Of a stretch of DNA of 17,687 nucleotides, positions 1 to 7,139 are shown piece by piece (the stretch's first letter is position 1; every line of letters begins with the position of its first letter). Source of the stretch: Alphaproteobacteria bacterium (GTDB lineage Bacteria; Pseudomonadota; Alphaproteobacteria; GCA-2731375); NCBI GenBank assembly GCA_030746295.1, contig JASLMY010000092.1, positions 1 to 17,687 of the forward strand, read 5' to 3'. The notes beneath the pieces were generated by a model. That model had not been told where the DNA came from. It saw only the letters and a list, made by a program, of their open reading frames with translations, and ran no database searches. Made by a program: the position numbers and the translations under genes.

Positions 1-107
1 TCCCTCAGGATGCGGTCGTCGAGGCCTTCGAGAATGTGGATTGTGGCCCGGCGCTGATGCCAAGCCCGGATCGCCCGCAGAGCCGCTGCCATCAGTGGTG
101 GCGTCAT
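1..107 (-). CDS. DUF1127-type small protein, 5' part only
   Basis: The gene is cut by the left edge; the first 35 codons are visible. It reads MTPPLMAAALRAIRAW followed by HQRR, then LEGLDDRIL. This fits the DUF1127 (YjiS-like) pattern of an N-terminal helix with a conserved Trp, an Arg pair and an L..LDDR.L segment that normally continues into D(I/L)G. Known DUF1127 proteins are about 45-75 residues, Arg-rich, and in alphaproteobacteria have been linked to small-RNA turnover and phosphate or carbon metabolism; the role here is unknown. The ATG is preceded by GGGAGA at a usable distance. It is divergent from the WYL regulator, and the two palindromes at 214-274 lie between them, so it may share that control. 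The family call rests on a short stretch. Confidence 0.65.
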   Translation of the reverse strand, partial: MTPPLMAAALRAIRAWHQRRATIHILEGLDDRILR

Positions 108-213
108 CTCTCAATCTCCCTCTACCGTCGTTTCTGTTGCCTCGGGCGCCCAGGGCATGGCCTTCGAGGCCTGTCTTCCGGGTCGCGCCATAGCCCCAAT
201 GTGGTGCCGGTCT

Positions 214-233
214 CCTGACAGCATGCTGTCAGG
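214..233. promoter_or_regulatory. Perfect 20-bp palindrome, candidate operator 1
   Basis: CCTGACAGCATGCTGTCAGG is a perfect palindrome built from the half-site CTGACAG. It lies between the divergent DUF1127 gene and the WYL regulator gene. The same half-sites recur at 258-274. Autoregulation by the adjacent WYL/YafY-type regulator is inferred from position; binding is not shown. Confidence 0.7.
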
Positions 234-257
234 GGTTCTTTGCTAGACTTGCTTTTG

Positions 258-274
258 CTGACAGATGCTGTCAG
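258..274. promoter_or_regulatory. Second CTGACAG-N3-CTGTCAG inverted repeat, candidate operator 2
   Basis: The half-sites CTGACAG and CTGTCAG are identical to those of the palindrome at 214-233, but the spacer is 3 bp (ATG) instead of 4 bp (CATG). The centres of the two sites are about 42.5 bp apart, close to four helical turns, so two bound dimers could sit on the same DNA face. The repeat lies 36 bp upstream of the preferred regulator start and covers the alternative upstream ATG at 265, another reason to prefer the start at 310. Confidence 0.65.
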
Positions 275-309
275 GAGGGTTCCGGCAAAGCGAGCTTTGG
301 GAGGGAGCC

Positions 310-987
310 ATGCGCCGGGCCGACCGACTGTTCGACATCATCCAGGTGATGCGCCGAAAGAAGCTCGTGCGAGCACGCGATTTGGCGGAGCGCCTGGAGG
401 TTTCGGAGCGGACGATCCACCGCGATATCCGCGACCTGATGGCGAGCGGCGTGCCGATCGACGGCGAGGCCGGGGTCGGCTACATCCTGAGGGAGGGGTA
501 TGACCTACCGCCGCTGATGTTCGACGAACAGGAAATCGAGGCCTTGGTGCTGGGCGCCAGAATCGTCGAATCCTGGGCCGATCCGAAGCTGGCCGAGGCG
601 GCAGGCAACGCGCTCGCCAAGATCGAGAGCGCGATCCCGGCACCCTTGCGCCGCCACATGGAAGAGACCGCGTTGCTGGCGCCGGAGGACCATTTTACCG
701 AAGAAATTTCCATAGACGTCAGCGAATTGCGCCGCGCCGTTCGTAGTTTGCTTAAGGTTTGAATCGACTACCACGACGCCCAGGGGCAGTCGACCCGCCG
801 CCGCGTCCGCCCGCTGGCGCTGTCCTTTTACGGGCCGATCTGGCTGCTCGCCGCCTGGTGCGAGTTGCGCCAAGACTTCCGCTCCTTCCGCCTCGACCGG
901 ATGGCCTCGGCCGCGGTCCTGGACGAGCCCTTCCGTCCCGAGCCCGGCAAGACCATGCAGGACTTCCTCGCCCGCGAGATGGAGTAG
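310..987 (+). pseudogene. YafY-family HTH-WYL transcriptional regulator, interrupted by in-frame TGA
   Basis: Residues 1-62 form an HTH_11/DeoR-like winged helix (RADRLFDIIQ, LAERLEVSERTIHRDIRDL, then the wing GVPIDGEAGVGYIL). Residues about 70-225 form the WYL ligand-sensing region. The frame is open for 150 codons, hits TGA at 760-762, then continues in the same frame as IDYHDAQGQSTRRRVRPLAL and GPIWLLAAWCELR to TAG at 985-987. The continuation is the conserved WYL core, so this is one 225-codon gene with a nonsense codon; family members usually have Arg or a similar residue there (CGA to TGA would be one change). The ATG at 310 has GGAGGGA upstream and fits the family N-terminus better than the ATG at 265. 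Without readthrough the product keeps the DNA-binding domain but loses the sensing core. The codons around the stop (CAT TTT, GAA GAA ATT, ATA, CGT AGT TTG CTT) are unusually AT-rich. It could also be a sequencing error. It ends 10 bp from the convergent monooxygenase gene. Confidence 0.85.
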
Positions 988-997
988 TGGCGGCCTC

Positions 998-1948
998 TCA
1001 GCCCGGCTCCATGGCGCGGGACTTGGCGTCGGCCTCGGCGATCCAGGGGTGGACCTCGTCGATGAAGCGCTGGGTCTGGTCCAATATGTCCTCGTCGTCG
1101 TCGGCGATCGGGCGGAGGATGAACTTGTGGACGCCGGCCTCGAAGAAGGCCTCCAGCCGGCGGATGATGTCGCCCGCTTGGCCAACGGCCATATGGCGCT
1201 TGGGGTCGCGGGCGAAGCGGCCCTGGAAGGCGTCCGCGGCCTTGCGCGCCGGTGGGTCCGACCAATCGCCGAAGCGGAAGGCCATGGCGGCGCCGAAGTG
1301 GTCGTAGGGGATGCGGCGCTCGAACTCGGCCGCGGCCGCGTGGATGCGGGCGATCACGCCAGGCACCTCCTCCGGCGGCTCGAACGCCCCTTGCCAGCCG
1401 GTGCCAAAGCGCCCGGTGCGCCGTATCGCGGCCTCGCTGGCACCACCGATCCAGAGCGGGATCCGCTTGTTGGCCGGCAGCGGCGCGATCTGCGCCTTGT
1501 CATAGTGGTAGTAGTCGCCCTCGAAGGTAACGGCCTCGCCGGTCCACAGGCGGGCGATGATCTCCAGGCCCTCGTCCGTCCGCTTGCCCCGGCCCTTGGT
1601 CGGCCGCCCGGTCGCCTTCCAGCCCGGTGCGGTACGGGTGCCGATGCCGAAGGCGGGCAGTAAGCGGCCGCCCGACAGGAAATCGATGGTGGCGCATTCT
1701 TTCGCCAGCAAAAGCGGGTCGCGCAGCCCCACCGAGACCACGTTCATGCCGAACTTGAGCCGCTTGGTGGCACCGGCCAGGGCCGCCATCGTGGTCATGC
1801 ATTCGAGAAACGGCTGGTGCGAGACCAGGCGGTCGGTCTGCCAGATGCTGTCGATGCCGCCCGTTTCGCAAAGCGCGACCCAGCGCCAGTAGGCCGCCGC
1901 ATCGGAAAACGGAAAGTCGGCGATGCCGAGCCCGACCGCAACGCCCAT
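998..1948 (-). CDS. LLM-class (luciferase-like) flavin-dependent oxidoreductase
   Basis: A 316-residue TIM-barrel monooxygenase of the bacterial luciferase-like superfamily (PF00296), which uses FMNH2 or F420 supplied by another protein. Family features are the N-terminal strand GVAVGLGIADFPFSD, the segment GIDSIWQTDRL, the block LKFGMNVVSVGLRDPLLLAKE with TIDFLSGGRLLPAFGIG, then DEGLEIIARLWTGEAVTFEG and the C-terminal RIPLWIGGAS. The start is the ATG at 1948, which has AGGAAGGAG about 8 nt upstream; the frame stays open 24 codons further without family similarity. The gene is divergent from the acyl-CoA synthetase (inverted repeat at 2008-2023 between them) and convergent with the WYL regulator. 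The substrate cannot be told; with the CoA ligase it may oxidise a carbonyl or aromatic compound. Codon use is uniformly GC-rich and no break is seen. Superfamily certain, subfamily and cofactor not. Confidence 0.9.
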   Translation of the reverse strand: MGVAVGLGIADFPFSDAAAYWRWVALCETGGIDSIWQTDRLVSHQPFLECMTTMAALAGATKRLKFGMNVVSVGLRDPLLLAKECATIDFLSGGRLLPAFGIGTRTAPGWKATGRPTKGRGKRTDEGLEIIARLWTGEAVTFEGDYYHYDKAQIAPLPANKRIPLWIGGASEAAIRRTGRFGTGWQGAFEPPEEVPGVIARIHAAAAEFERRIPYDHFGAAMAFRFGDWSDPPARKAADAFQGRFARDPKRHMAVGQAGDIIRRLEAFFEAGVHKFILRPIADDDEDILDQTQRFIDEVHPWIAEADAKSRAMEPG

Positions 1949-2007
1949 GGGCAAGCTCCTTCCTCGCTTCGAGAGGCCGATCGTCCCGTTCAGGGAAGCA
2001 CACTCCG

Positions 2008-2023
2008 GCGTTGCTCTCAACGC
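2008..2023. promoter_or_regulatory. Inverted repeat GCGTTG-N4-CAACGC in divergent promoter region
   Basis: A perfect 6-4-6 inverted repeat lies midway in the 158-bp gap between the divergent monooxygenase (start 1948) and acyl-CoA synthetase (start 2107). Size and position suit a dimeric repressor site able to control both genes. The half-site differs from the CTGACAG half-site of the WYL operators, so a different regulator would be needed. No clear promoter boxes were recognised in this gap. Confidence 0.4.
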
Positions 2024-2106
2024 TTCGCCGCCGCCGGCCGATCGGAATATGATGGCGGACCGAGGGGCAGGGCGAAAGCCGGGAAACGGATGAGGAGAAG
2101 CGGCAC

Positions 2107-3624
2107 GTGAGCAACCAAGCCTTCGATTGGATCGCCTACCACGCGGCCTATGCCGGCCGCAGTTTGGCGGCGGTGGACGTCGACTCGGGCCGGCGCTACG
2201 ACTATGCCGCCTTCGACGACCGGGTCCGACGCTTGGCCCTCTACTTGCGCGACGAGGCCGGGATCGGCCCGGGCGACCGGGTGGCGCTGCTGGCGCAGAA
2301 CACCACCGACGGCTTCGAGATCCAGTTCGCCTGCTGGCGGCTCGGCGCCATCTTCCTGCCGCTCAACTGGCGCTTGGCGGTGCCGGAGCTCGAATTCATC
2401 GCCACCGACGCGACGCCCAAACTGTTGATCCACGGCGACGACTTCGACGAGGCGGCCCGCGTCGCGGCGGCCGCGGCCGGGGTGCCGCGCCTCTTGCGCC
2501 TCGCCTACGGCGCCGAGTCCGACTACGAGCGTGCCGTCGCAGGGGCCGAGGGGACGCTTTCACCGCCGGCGCGCGATCTCGACGACGTCTCGACCATCAT
2601 GTACACCTCCGGCACCACCGGGCGGCCCAAGGGGGCGATGATCACGCACCGCATGGTGCTCTTCAACGCCATCAACTCGGCCGTCGCGGTGCGCCTGACC
2701 TCGGCCTCGGCCTGCCTCACCTACCTGCCGACTTTTCACATCGGCGGCCTCAACCTCTACGCCAACCCGCTCTTCCACACCGGCGGTGCCGTGCATCTGA
2801 TGCGGACCTTCGAGCCGGACCGGGCGCTCGCCTATCTCGCCGACAAGGCCAACGCCATCAGCCACAACTACGGTGTCCCGACCAACTTCCTCTTCATGAG
2901 CCAGGAACCGGGCTTCGCCGCCGCTGATCTCAGCCACCTCGAGAGCATCGGCATCGCCGGTGCCGCGGCGCCGTTGGCGCTTCTGGAGACCTATGCCGAG
3001 AAGGGGATCTACCTACAGCAGGGCTGGGGCATGACCGAGACCACCACCATCGGCACCATGCTCAGCAAGGAAAAGGCCTTCGAGAAGATCGGCTCCTCCG
3101 GCCAGGTGGTGCTGCACGCCGAGCTTCGGATCCTCGACGAGGACGACCGGGACCTCGGCCCCGGCGAGGTCGGCGAGATCGTCATCCGCGGGCCCATCGT
3201 CACGCCCGGCTATTGGAACCGGCCCGAGGCCAACGAGACCTCGTACATTGACGGCTGGTTCCGCACCGGCGATGCCGCCCGGGTCGACGAGGAAGGCTTC
3301 TACACCATCGTCGACCGCTGGAAGGACATGTAAATTTCTGGCGGCGAGAACGTCTATCCGGCCGAGGTCGAGGACGTCGTCTACAAGCTCGACGGGGTCT
3401 TGGAGACGGCCGTCATCGGCATCCCGGACGCCAAATGGGGCGAGGTCGGCCGCGCCTTTATCGTCTTGAAGCCAGGTGCGAATATTGGCGCACAAGCCAT
3501 TGTCGGCCATTGCCGTGACAACCTCGCCCGCTTCAAGGTGCCGGCCGAGGTGGTCTTCCTCGACGAGCTGCCGCACAACGCCACCGGCAAGGTGATGAAG
3601 CACATGCTGCCGCGCGAGCGCTGA
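2107..3624 (+). pseudogene. Acyl-CoA synthetase (AMP-binding family), interrupted by in-frame TAA
   Basis: An ANL-superfamily acyl-CoA ligase, which activates a carboxylic acid to acyl-AMP and then acyl-CoA. The GTG start has GAGGAGA about 8 nt upstream. The P-loop-like motif YTSGTTGRPKG lies at residues 166-176, the A5 motif GWGMTETT near 305, and A7 WFRTGDAARVDEEGFY near 385. After DRWKDM the frame meets TAA (3331-3333), then continues in the same frame as ISGGENVYPAEVED and ends with HNATGKVMKHML, holding the catalytic Lys (about residue 495). The family consensus here is KDM-Y/I-ISGGENVYP, so TAA most simply replaces a Tyr codon. Full length would be 505 codons, normal for the family. The stop sits at the hinge between the large N-terminal and small C-terminal domains; the N-terminal product alone lacks the catalytic Lys. 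The stop is followed by ATT TCT, AT-ending codons unlike the neighbours. It may be a pseudogene or a sequence error; a functional split enzyme is less likely. Its 3' end is 15 bp from the convergent cyclotransferase gene. Confidence 0.88.
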
Positions 3625-3639
3625 GGCTTCGCGCCCAGC

Positions 3640-4122
3640 TCAATCGTTGCCGGTGCGGAGCGCTTCCAGGCCGGCGATGTAGTCGGCCGGCAGGCCTTGC
3701 TCGGCCGCACCCTCGAGCATGATGTCGAGGTAGACGGCCGAGGGTGGGAACGGGCCTTCCGGCTTGGCGACGCGGTAAAGCTCGGCGTTGTGCCAGGCCC
3801 CGTCTTCGCCCAGGACCAGATAGCCCTCGCGCAGATAGAAGCCCTTGTCGACGCCCTCGTAGATGTCCAGGGCGGCGAGCTCGGACGAGGGGAACTCGAA
3901 GACGATGCCTCGGACGAGCCCGCCCGGTGCTGGCATAATGGTCGAGATTCCGCCGGCAAGATTTTGGGAATAGCGCCGAAATTCAATTTGAAAGTTCGGA
4001 AGTGTCGCCTGCATGACCACGCTCGCGCTCGGGCAGTGCTCGCGCAGCAACCGGCTCGCCATGTTGGAGCCGTAGGCGAAGGACCATGAGGTGCCGGGGG
4101 CGGGGGATGCGATATCGGTCAT
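3640..4122 (-). CDS. Gamma-glutamylcyclotransferase-like (AIG2/GGCT) protein
   Basis: A 160-residue protein of the GGCT-like superfamily, which releases 5-oxoproline from gamma-glutamyl amines or peptides. The signature FAYGSNM is at residues 15-21, forming the substrate pocket. The segment LDIYEGVDKGFYLREGY carries the presumed catalytic Glu (E89), followed by the typical second half ending in YIAGLEALR. The ATG at 4122 fits the family N-terminus; no clear ribosome site is seen. The frame stays open far upstream through the neighbouring gene, but that is a GC artefact. The gene follows the BtuF-like gene after 44 bp and is probably cotranscribed with it. Residues 38-67 (ATLPNFQIEFRRYSQNL onward) use AT-ending codons (ACA CTT, TTT CAA ATT GAA TTT, AAT CTT) sharply different from the rest. 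The exact substrate is unknown. Confidence 0.87.
   Translation of the reverse strand: MTDIASPAPGTSWSFAYGSNMASRLLREHCPSASVVMQATLPNFQIEFRRYSQNLAGGISTIMPAPGGLVRGIVFEFPSSELAALDIYEGVDKGFYLREGYLVLGEDGAWHNAELYRVAKPEGPFPPSAVYLDIMLEGAAEQGLPADYIAGLEALRTGND
3976..3999. repeat. Nested inverted repeat inside the cyclotransferase gene
   Basis: CCGAA (3976-3980) pairs with TTCGG (3995-3999), and inside it TTCAA (3982-3986) pairs with TTGAA (3988-3992) around a single T. Together they form a near-continuous 10-bp stem with one asymmetric interruption. It lies in the AT-codon island of this gene and could form a hairpin in the mRNA or a cruciform. Function unknown. Confidence 0.5.
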
Positions 4123-4166
4123 GGCCCGATCATAGCCGGGATTGCCCGCCTGCCAAGCTGTCGGCT

Positions 4167-5003
4167 TCAACCGTCCAGCTTGGCGGCGAAATCGCGCAGG
4201 TAGCGCAAGCCCGCGATCGCCCGGCTGCCGTACCAGGAGGTCATCTGGCCGTCGATCGCCAGCAGGCGCGGTCGCTCGGCGATGCCATGCTCGGCCCGGA
4301 ACGCTTCGATATCCGCCGGGCCGAAGGCGTAGGGTTCGCTCGAGAACAGGACCGCGTCGGCCACCGCCAGCAAGTCTGGCGTCACCTCGACCTCCGGGTA
4401 GCGGCGGTCGGGATCGTGGCAGAGCGTCTCCAGGCCGGCCAGCGCCAGCATCGCTGAGACATAGGTGTCCCGTGAGACAGTCATCCAGGGATTCCGCCAA
4501 ATCAGGTAAAGAGCTGATTGAAAAGAATAATCTTGGATCGCTGCCTGAGTTGCTTCGAGTTCCGCCTCGAACGTCTGCACCAGGGCCTCGGCCTCGGCCG
4601 CGCGGCCGAAAAGGCCACCGATCAGGCGAAAAAGGGCGACGTTGTCTTCCGGCACCAGCGGATGCGTGACCACGACCGCGACGCCCGTTTGAGCGATCTC
4701 CGTCGCCATCGCCTCGGTGTTCTCGTCGACGTTGACCAGCACATGGCTTGGCCGAAGGGCCGCCAGCTTGGCCATGTTGATCTTCTTGGTCCCGCCGACG
4801 CTTGCCACGGCCTCGACCCGCCCCGCCGGCTCGATGCAATAGGTCGTCCGCCCGACCAGCGCCTCGTCGAGGCCGAGCGTGAACATCAGCTCCGTCAAGC
4901 TCGGCACCAGCGAGACCACCCGCGCCGCCTCGCCCGCGGGCCGATGCGCTTGCCCCGCCGCGTCTTGGAACACAGTCGCCACGTCGTCGGATCCTTGGTT
5001 CAT
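4167..5003 (-). CDS. BtuF-like helical-backbone metal/cobalamin receptor, no signal peptide
   Basis: A 278-residue protein of the Peripla_BP_2 family (class III substrate-binding fold, as in BtuF and FhuD). Visible features are RVVSLVPSLTELMFTLGL near residues 30-47, the block VASVGGTKKINMAKLAALRPS, then VLVNVDENTEAMA, and a second lobe with YLIWRNPWMTVSRDTYVSAML. Family members normally bind cobalamin, haem or ferric siderophores in the periplasm for an ABC importer. Here the start at 5003 (MNQGSDDVATVFQDAAG) gives no signal peptide, and no permease or ATPase gene is nearby, so it may act in the cytoplasm or serve a distant transporter. Extending the frame to 5165 adds an Arg/Pro-rich stretch overlapping glnA and its terminator, which is not credible. 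Residues about 145-175 are encoded by AT-rich codons (GAT TAT TCT TTT CAA TCA GCT CTT), while the protein pattern stays normal. It probably forms an operon with the cyclotransferase; its own promoter must lie in or near the glnA terminator. Confidence 0.8.
   Translation of the reverse strand: MNQGSDDVATVFQDAAGQAHRPAGEAARVVSLVPSLTELMFTLGLDEALVGRTTYCIEPAGRVEAVASVGGTKKINMAKLAALRPSHVLVNVDENTEAMATEIAQTGVAVVVTHPLVPEDNVALFRLIGGLFGRAAEAEALVQTFEAELEATQAAIQDYSFQSALYLIWRNPWMTVSRDTYVSAMLALAGLETLCHDPDRRYPEVEVTPDLLAVADAVLFSSEPYAFGPADIEAFRAEHGIAERPRLLAIDGQMTSWYGSRAIAGLRYLRDFAAKLDG
4500..4519. repeat. Inverted repeat AATCAG-N8-CTGATT in the BtuF-like gene
   Basis: A perfect 6-8-6 inverted repeat lies inside the AT-codon island of the BtuF-like gene. 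It is one of several such repeats that coincide with islands in this window. AT-rich sequence makes chance repeats likelier, so on its own it means little. Confidence 0.35.
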
Positions 5004-5044
5004 CGTCGCTCGAAGGTGGCACGGTGGTCGCGGTCGGCGCAAAG

Positions 5045-5073
5045 AAAAAGGGCCGCCCCGCAGGGCGGCCCTT
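5045..5073 (-). terminator. Rho-independent terminator of glnA
   Basis: Read leftward, the sequence forms an 11-bp perfect stem (AAGGGCCGCCC at 5048-5058 with GGGCGGCCCTT at 5063-5073) around a 4-nt loop, running into a T tract from the run of A at 5045-5049. It begins 22 bp after the glnA stop codon. It separates glnBA from the BtuF-like gene. Confidence 0.9.
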
Positions 5074-5095
5074 CCTCGCGGTGCCCCCAGCGCGG

Positions 5096-6505
5096 TCAGA
5101 CGCTGTAGTACATGGCGAACTCGATCGGGTGAGGGGTGTGCTCGAAGGCGTAGACCTCCTCCCACTTGATCTCGAGATAGCCGTCGAGCAGGTCGTCGGT
5201 GAAGACGCCGCCCTTTTTCAGGAACTCGCGGTCGGCATCGAGCGCGCCCAAGGCGTCGCGCAGCGAGCCGCAGACCGTCGGCACGTCCTGCAGCTCCTCG
5301 GGCGGCAGGTCGTAGAGGTTCTTGTCCATCGGGTCGCCCGGGTGGATCCGGTTCTCGATCCCGTCCAGGCCGGCCATCAGCATCGCCGCGAAGGCCAGGT
5401 ACGGGTTGGCGCCCGGATCGGGGAAGCGGACCTCGACGCGCTTGCCGTTCGGCCCCGGGGCGAAGGGAATGCGGCAGGAGGCCGAGCGGTTGCGGGCCGA
5501 ATAGGCCAGCAGCACCGGCGCCTCGAAGCCCGGAATCAACCGCTTGTAGGAGTTCGTCAGCGGGTTGGAGAAGGCGTTGATGGCCCGCGCGTGCTGGATG
5601 ATGCCGCCGATGTAGTAGAGGGCGGTGTCCGAGAGGTCGGCATAGCCCGAGCCGGCGAAGGTCGGCTTGCCCTCACTCCAGATCGACTGGTGGACGTGCA
5701 TGCCCGAGCCGTTGTCGTCCATCACCGGCTTTGGCATGAAGGTCGCGGTCTTGCCGTAGGAATGGGCGACGTTGTGCACCGCGTACTTGTAAATCTGCAT
5801 GTTGTCGGCGGTGCGCAGAAGCGTGTCGAACTTGATGCCGAGCTCGGCCTGGCTCGGCGCCACCTCGTGATGGTGCTTCTCGGTCTCGACCCCCATCTCG
5901 CGGATCACCGAGAGCATCTCGGCGCGCAAGTCAGAGCTCGAATCCACCGGCGGCACCGGGAAATAGCCGCCCTTTTGCGCCGGCCGGTGGCCGATATTGC
6001 CGGCCTCGAATTCGGCGCCGGCGTTATAGGGGCCCTCGACGTCGTCGATCTTGTAGAAGGTGTTGTGCATCTGCACGTCGTAGCGGACGTCGTCGAAGAT
6101 GAAGAACTCGGCCTCGGGTCCGAAGAAGGCGGTGTCGCCGACCCCGGTGCTGGTGAGATAAGCCTCGGCACGCTTGGCCGCCGAGCGTGGGCAGCGGCTG
6201 TAGGCCTCGTGCGTGGTCGGCTCCAGGACGTCGCAGAAGAGGATCAGCGAGGCCTGGGCCGAGAACGGGTCGTTGACCGCGGTGGCGGCGTCCGGCAACA
6301 GCGTCATGTCGCTTTCGCTGATGTCCTTCCAGCCGCCGATCGACGAGCCGTCGAACATGATGCCGTCGGTGAAGCTGTCCTCGTCGATCATGAGGGCGTC
6401 CATGGCGAGGTGCTGCCACTTGCCGCGGGGATCGGTGAAGCGGAGGTCGACGAACTTGACGTCCTGGTCCTTGATGGTCTGAAGAACTGTGTTAGCATCG
6501 GACAT
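5096..6505 (-). CDS. glnA: Glutamine synthetase type I
   Basis: This 469-residue enzyme condenses glutamate and ammonia to glutamine with ATP in the cytoplasm as a dodecamer. Diagnostic blocks are FDGSSIGGW near residue 52, the metal-binding [10 protein letters not shown], the beta-Grasp/catalytic junction [19 protein letters not shown], the ATP/metal block [25 protein letters not shown], and [17 protein letters not shown]. The adenylylation site is Tyr398 in NLYDLPPEE, so control by GlnE-type adenylylation is expected. The ATG at 6505 has AGGAGAG about 7 nt upstream. It lies 65 bp downstream of glnB and is probably cotranscribed from the sigma-54 promoter at 6984-6999. A strong terminator follows. 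Codon use is uniformly GC-rich, with no AT islands. A 551-codon antisense open frame over this gene is a shadow. Confidence 0.98.
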   Translation of the reverse strand: MSDANTVLQTIKDQDVKFVDLRFTDPRGKWQHLAMDALMIDEDSFTDGIMFDGSSIGGWKDISESDMTLLPDAATAVNDPFSAQASLILFCDVLEPTTHEAYSRCPRSAAKRAEAYLTSTGVGDTAFFGPEAEFFIFDDVRYDVQMHNTFYKIDDVEGPYNAGAEFEAGNIGHRPAQKGGYFPVPPVDSSSDLRAEMLSVIREMGVETEKHHHEVAPSQAELGIKFDTLLRTADNMQIYKYAVHNVAHSYGKTATFMPKPVMDDNGSGMHVHQSIWSEGKPTFAGSGYADLSDTALYYIGGIIQHARAINAFSNPLTNSYKRLIPGFEAPVLLAYSARNRSASCRIPFAPGPNGKRVEVRFPDPGANPYLAFAAMLMAGLDGIENRIHPGDPMDKNLYDLPPEELQDVPTVCGSLRDALGALDADREFLKKGGVFTDDLLDGYLEIKWEEVYAFEHTPHPIEFAMYYSV

Positions 6506-6570
6506 TGGATCACTCTCCTAACGTTGGATCTCAAAATTGGATATCTGGCTGGCTGGACCTCGGCGGGTCG

Positions 6571-7029
<459 letters not shown>

Positions 7030-7112
7030 TCAAGATCTTTCGAAGGATCGCCGAATGCCGCCGCAGACGGGTGCCCACGGTTTCGGCATTCTGCCTAAAT
7101 TTACGGCAAGAG

Positions 7113-7133
7113 CCTGCCCTGGAAACGGGCAGG
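7113..7133 (-). terminator. Possible terminator hairpin after the class-I aminotransferase
   Basis: CCTGCCC (7113-7119) pairs perfectly with GGGCAGG (7127-7133) around a 7-nt loop, 6 bp past the aminotransferase stop codon. Read leftward it is followed by CTCTTGCC, not a real T tract, so termination would be weak or rho-dependent. Confidence 0.4.
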
Positions 7134-7139
7134 GCCCGC

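Noticed and set aside
36..218. 60-codon rightward frame at the window start
   Set aside because: It crosses the DUF1127 gene on the other strand and has no ribosome site or family pattern.
760..762. Selenocysteine or reassigned UGA codon
   Set aside because: YafY-type regulators have no Sec, no SECIS-like stem was recognised after it, and glnA and glnB in this window end with TGA as a normal stop. The other interruption is TAA, so one reassignment would not explain both.
4493..4567. TTCCGCC direct repeats flanking the BtuF-like island as target-site duplications
   Set aside because: Seven-base GC-rich repeats are common by chance here and the enclosed sequence is normal family protein.
3640..5022. 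A 460-residue fusion protein ending in the cyclotransferase
   Set aside because: The upstream part is the BtuF-like gene read in the wrong frame, rich in Gly/Arg; the family N-terminus starts at 4122.
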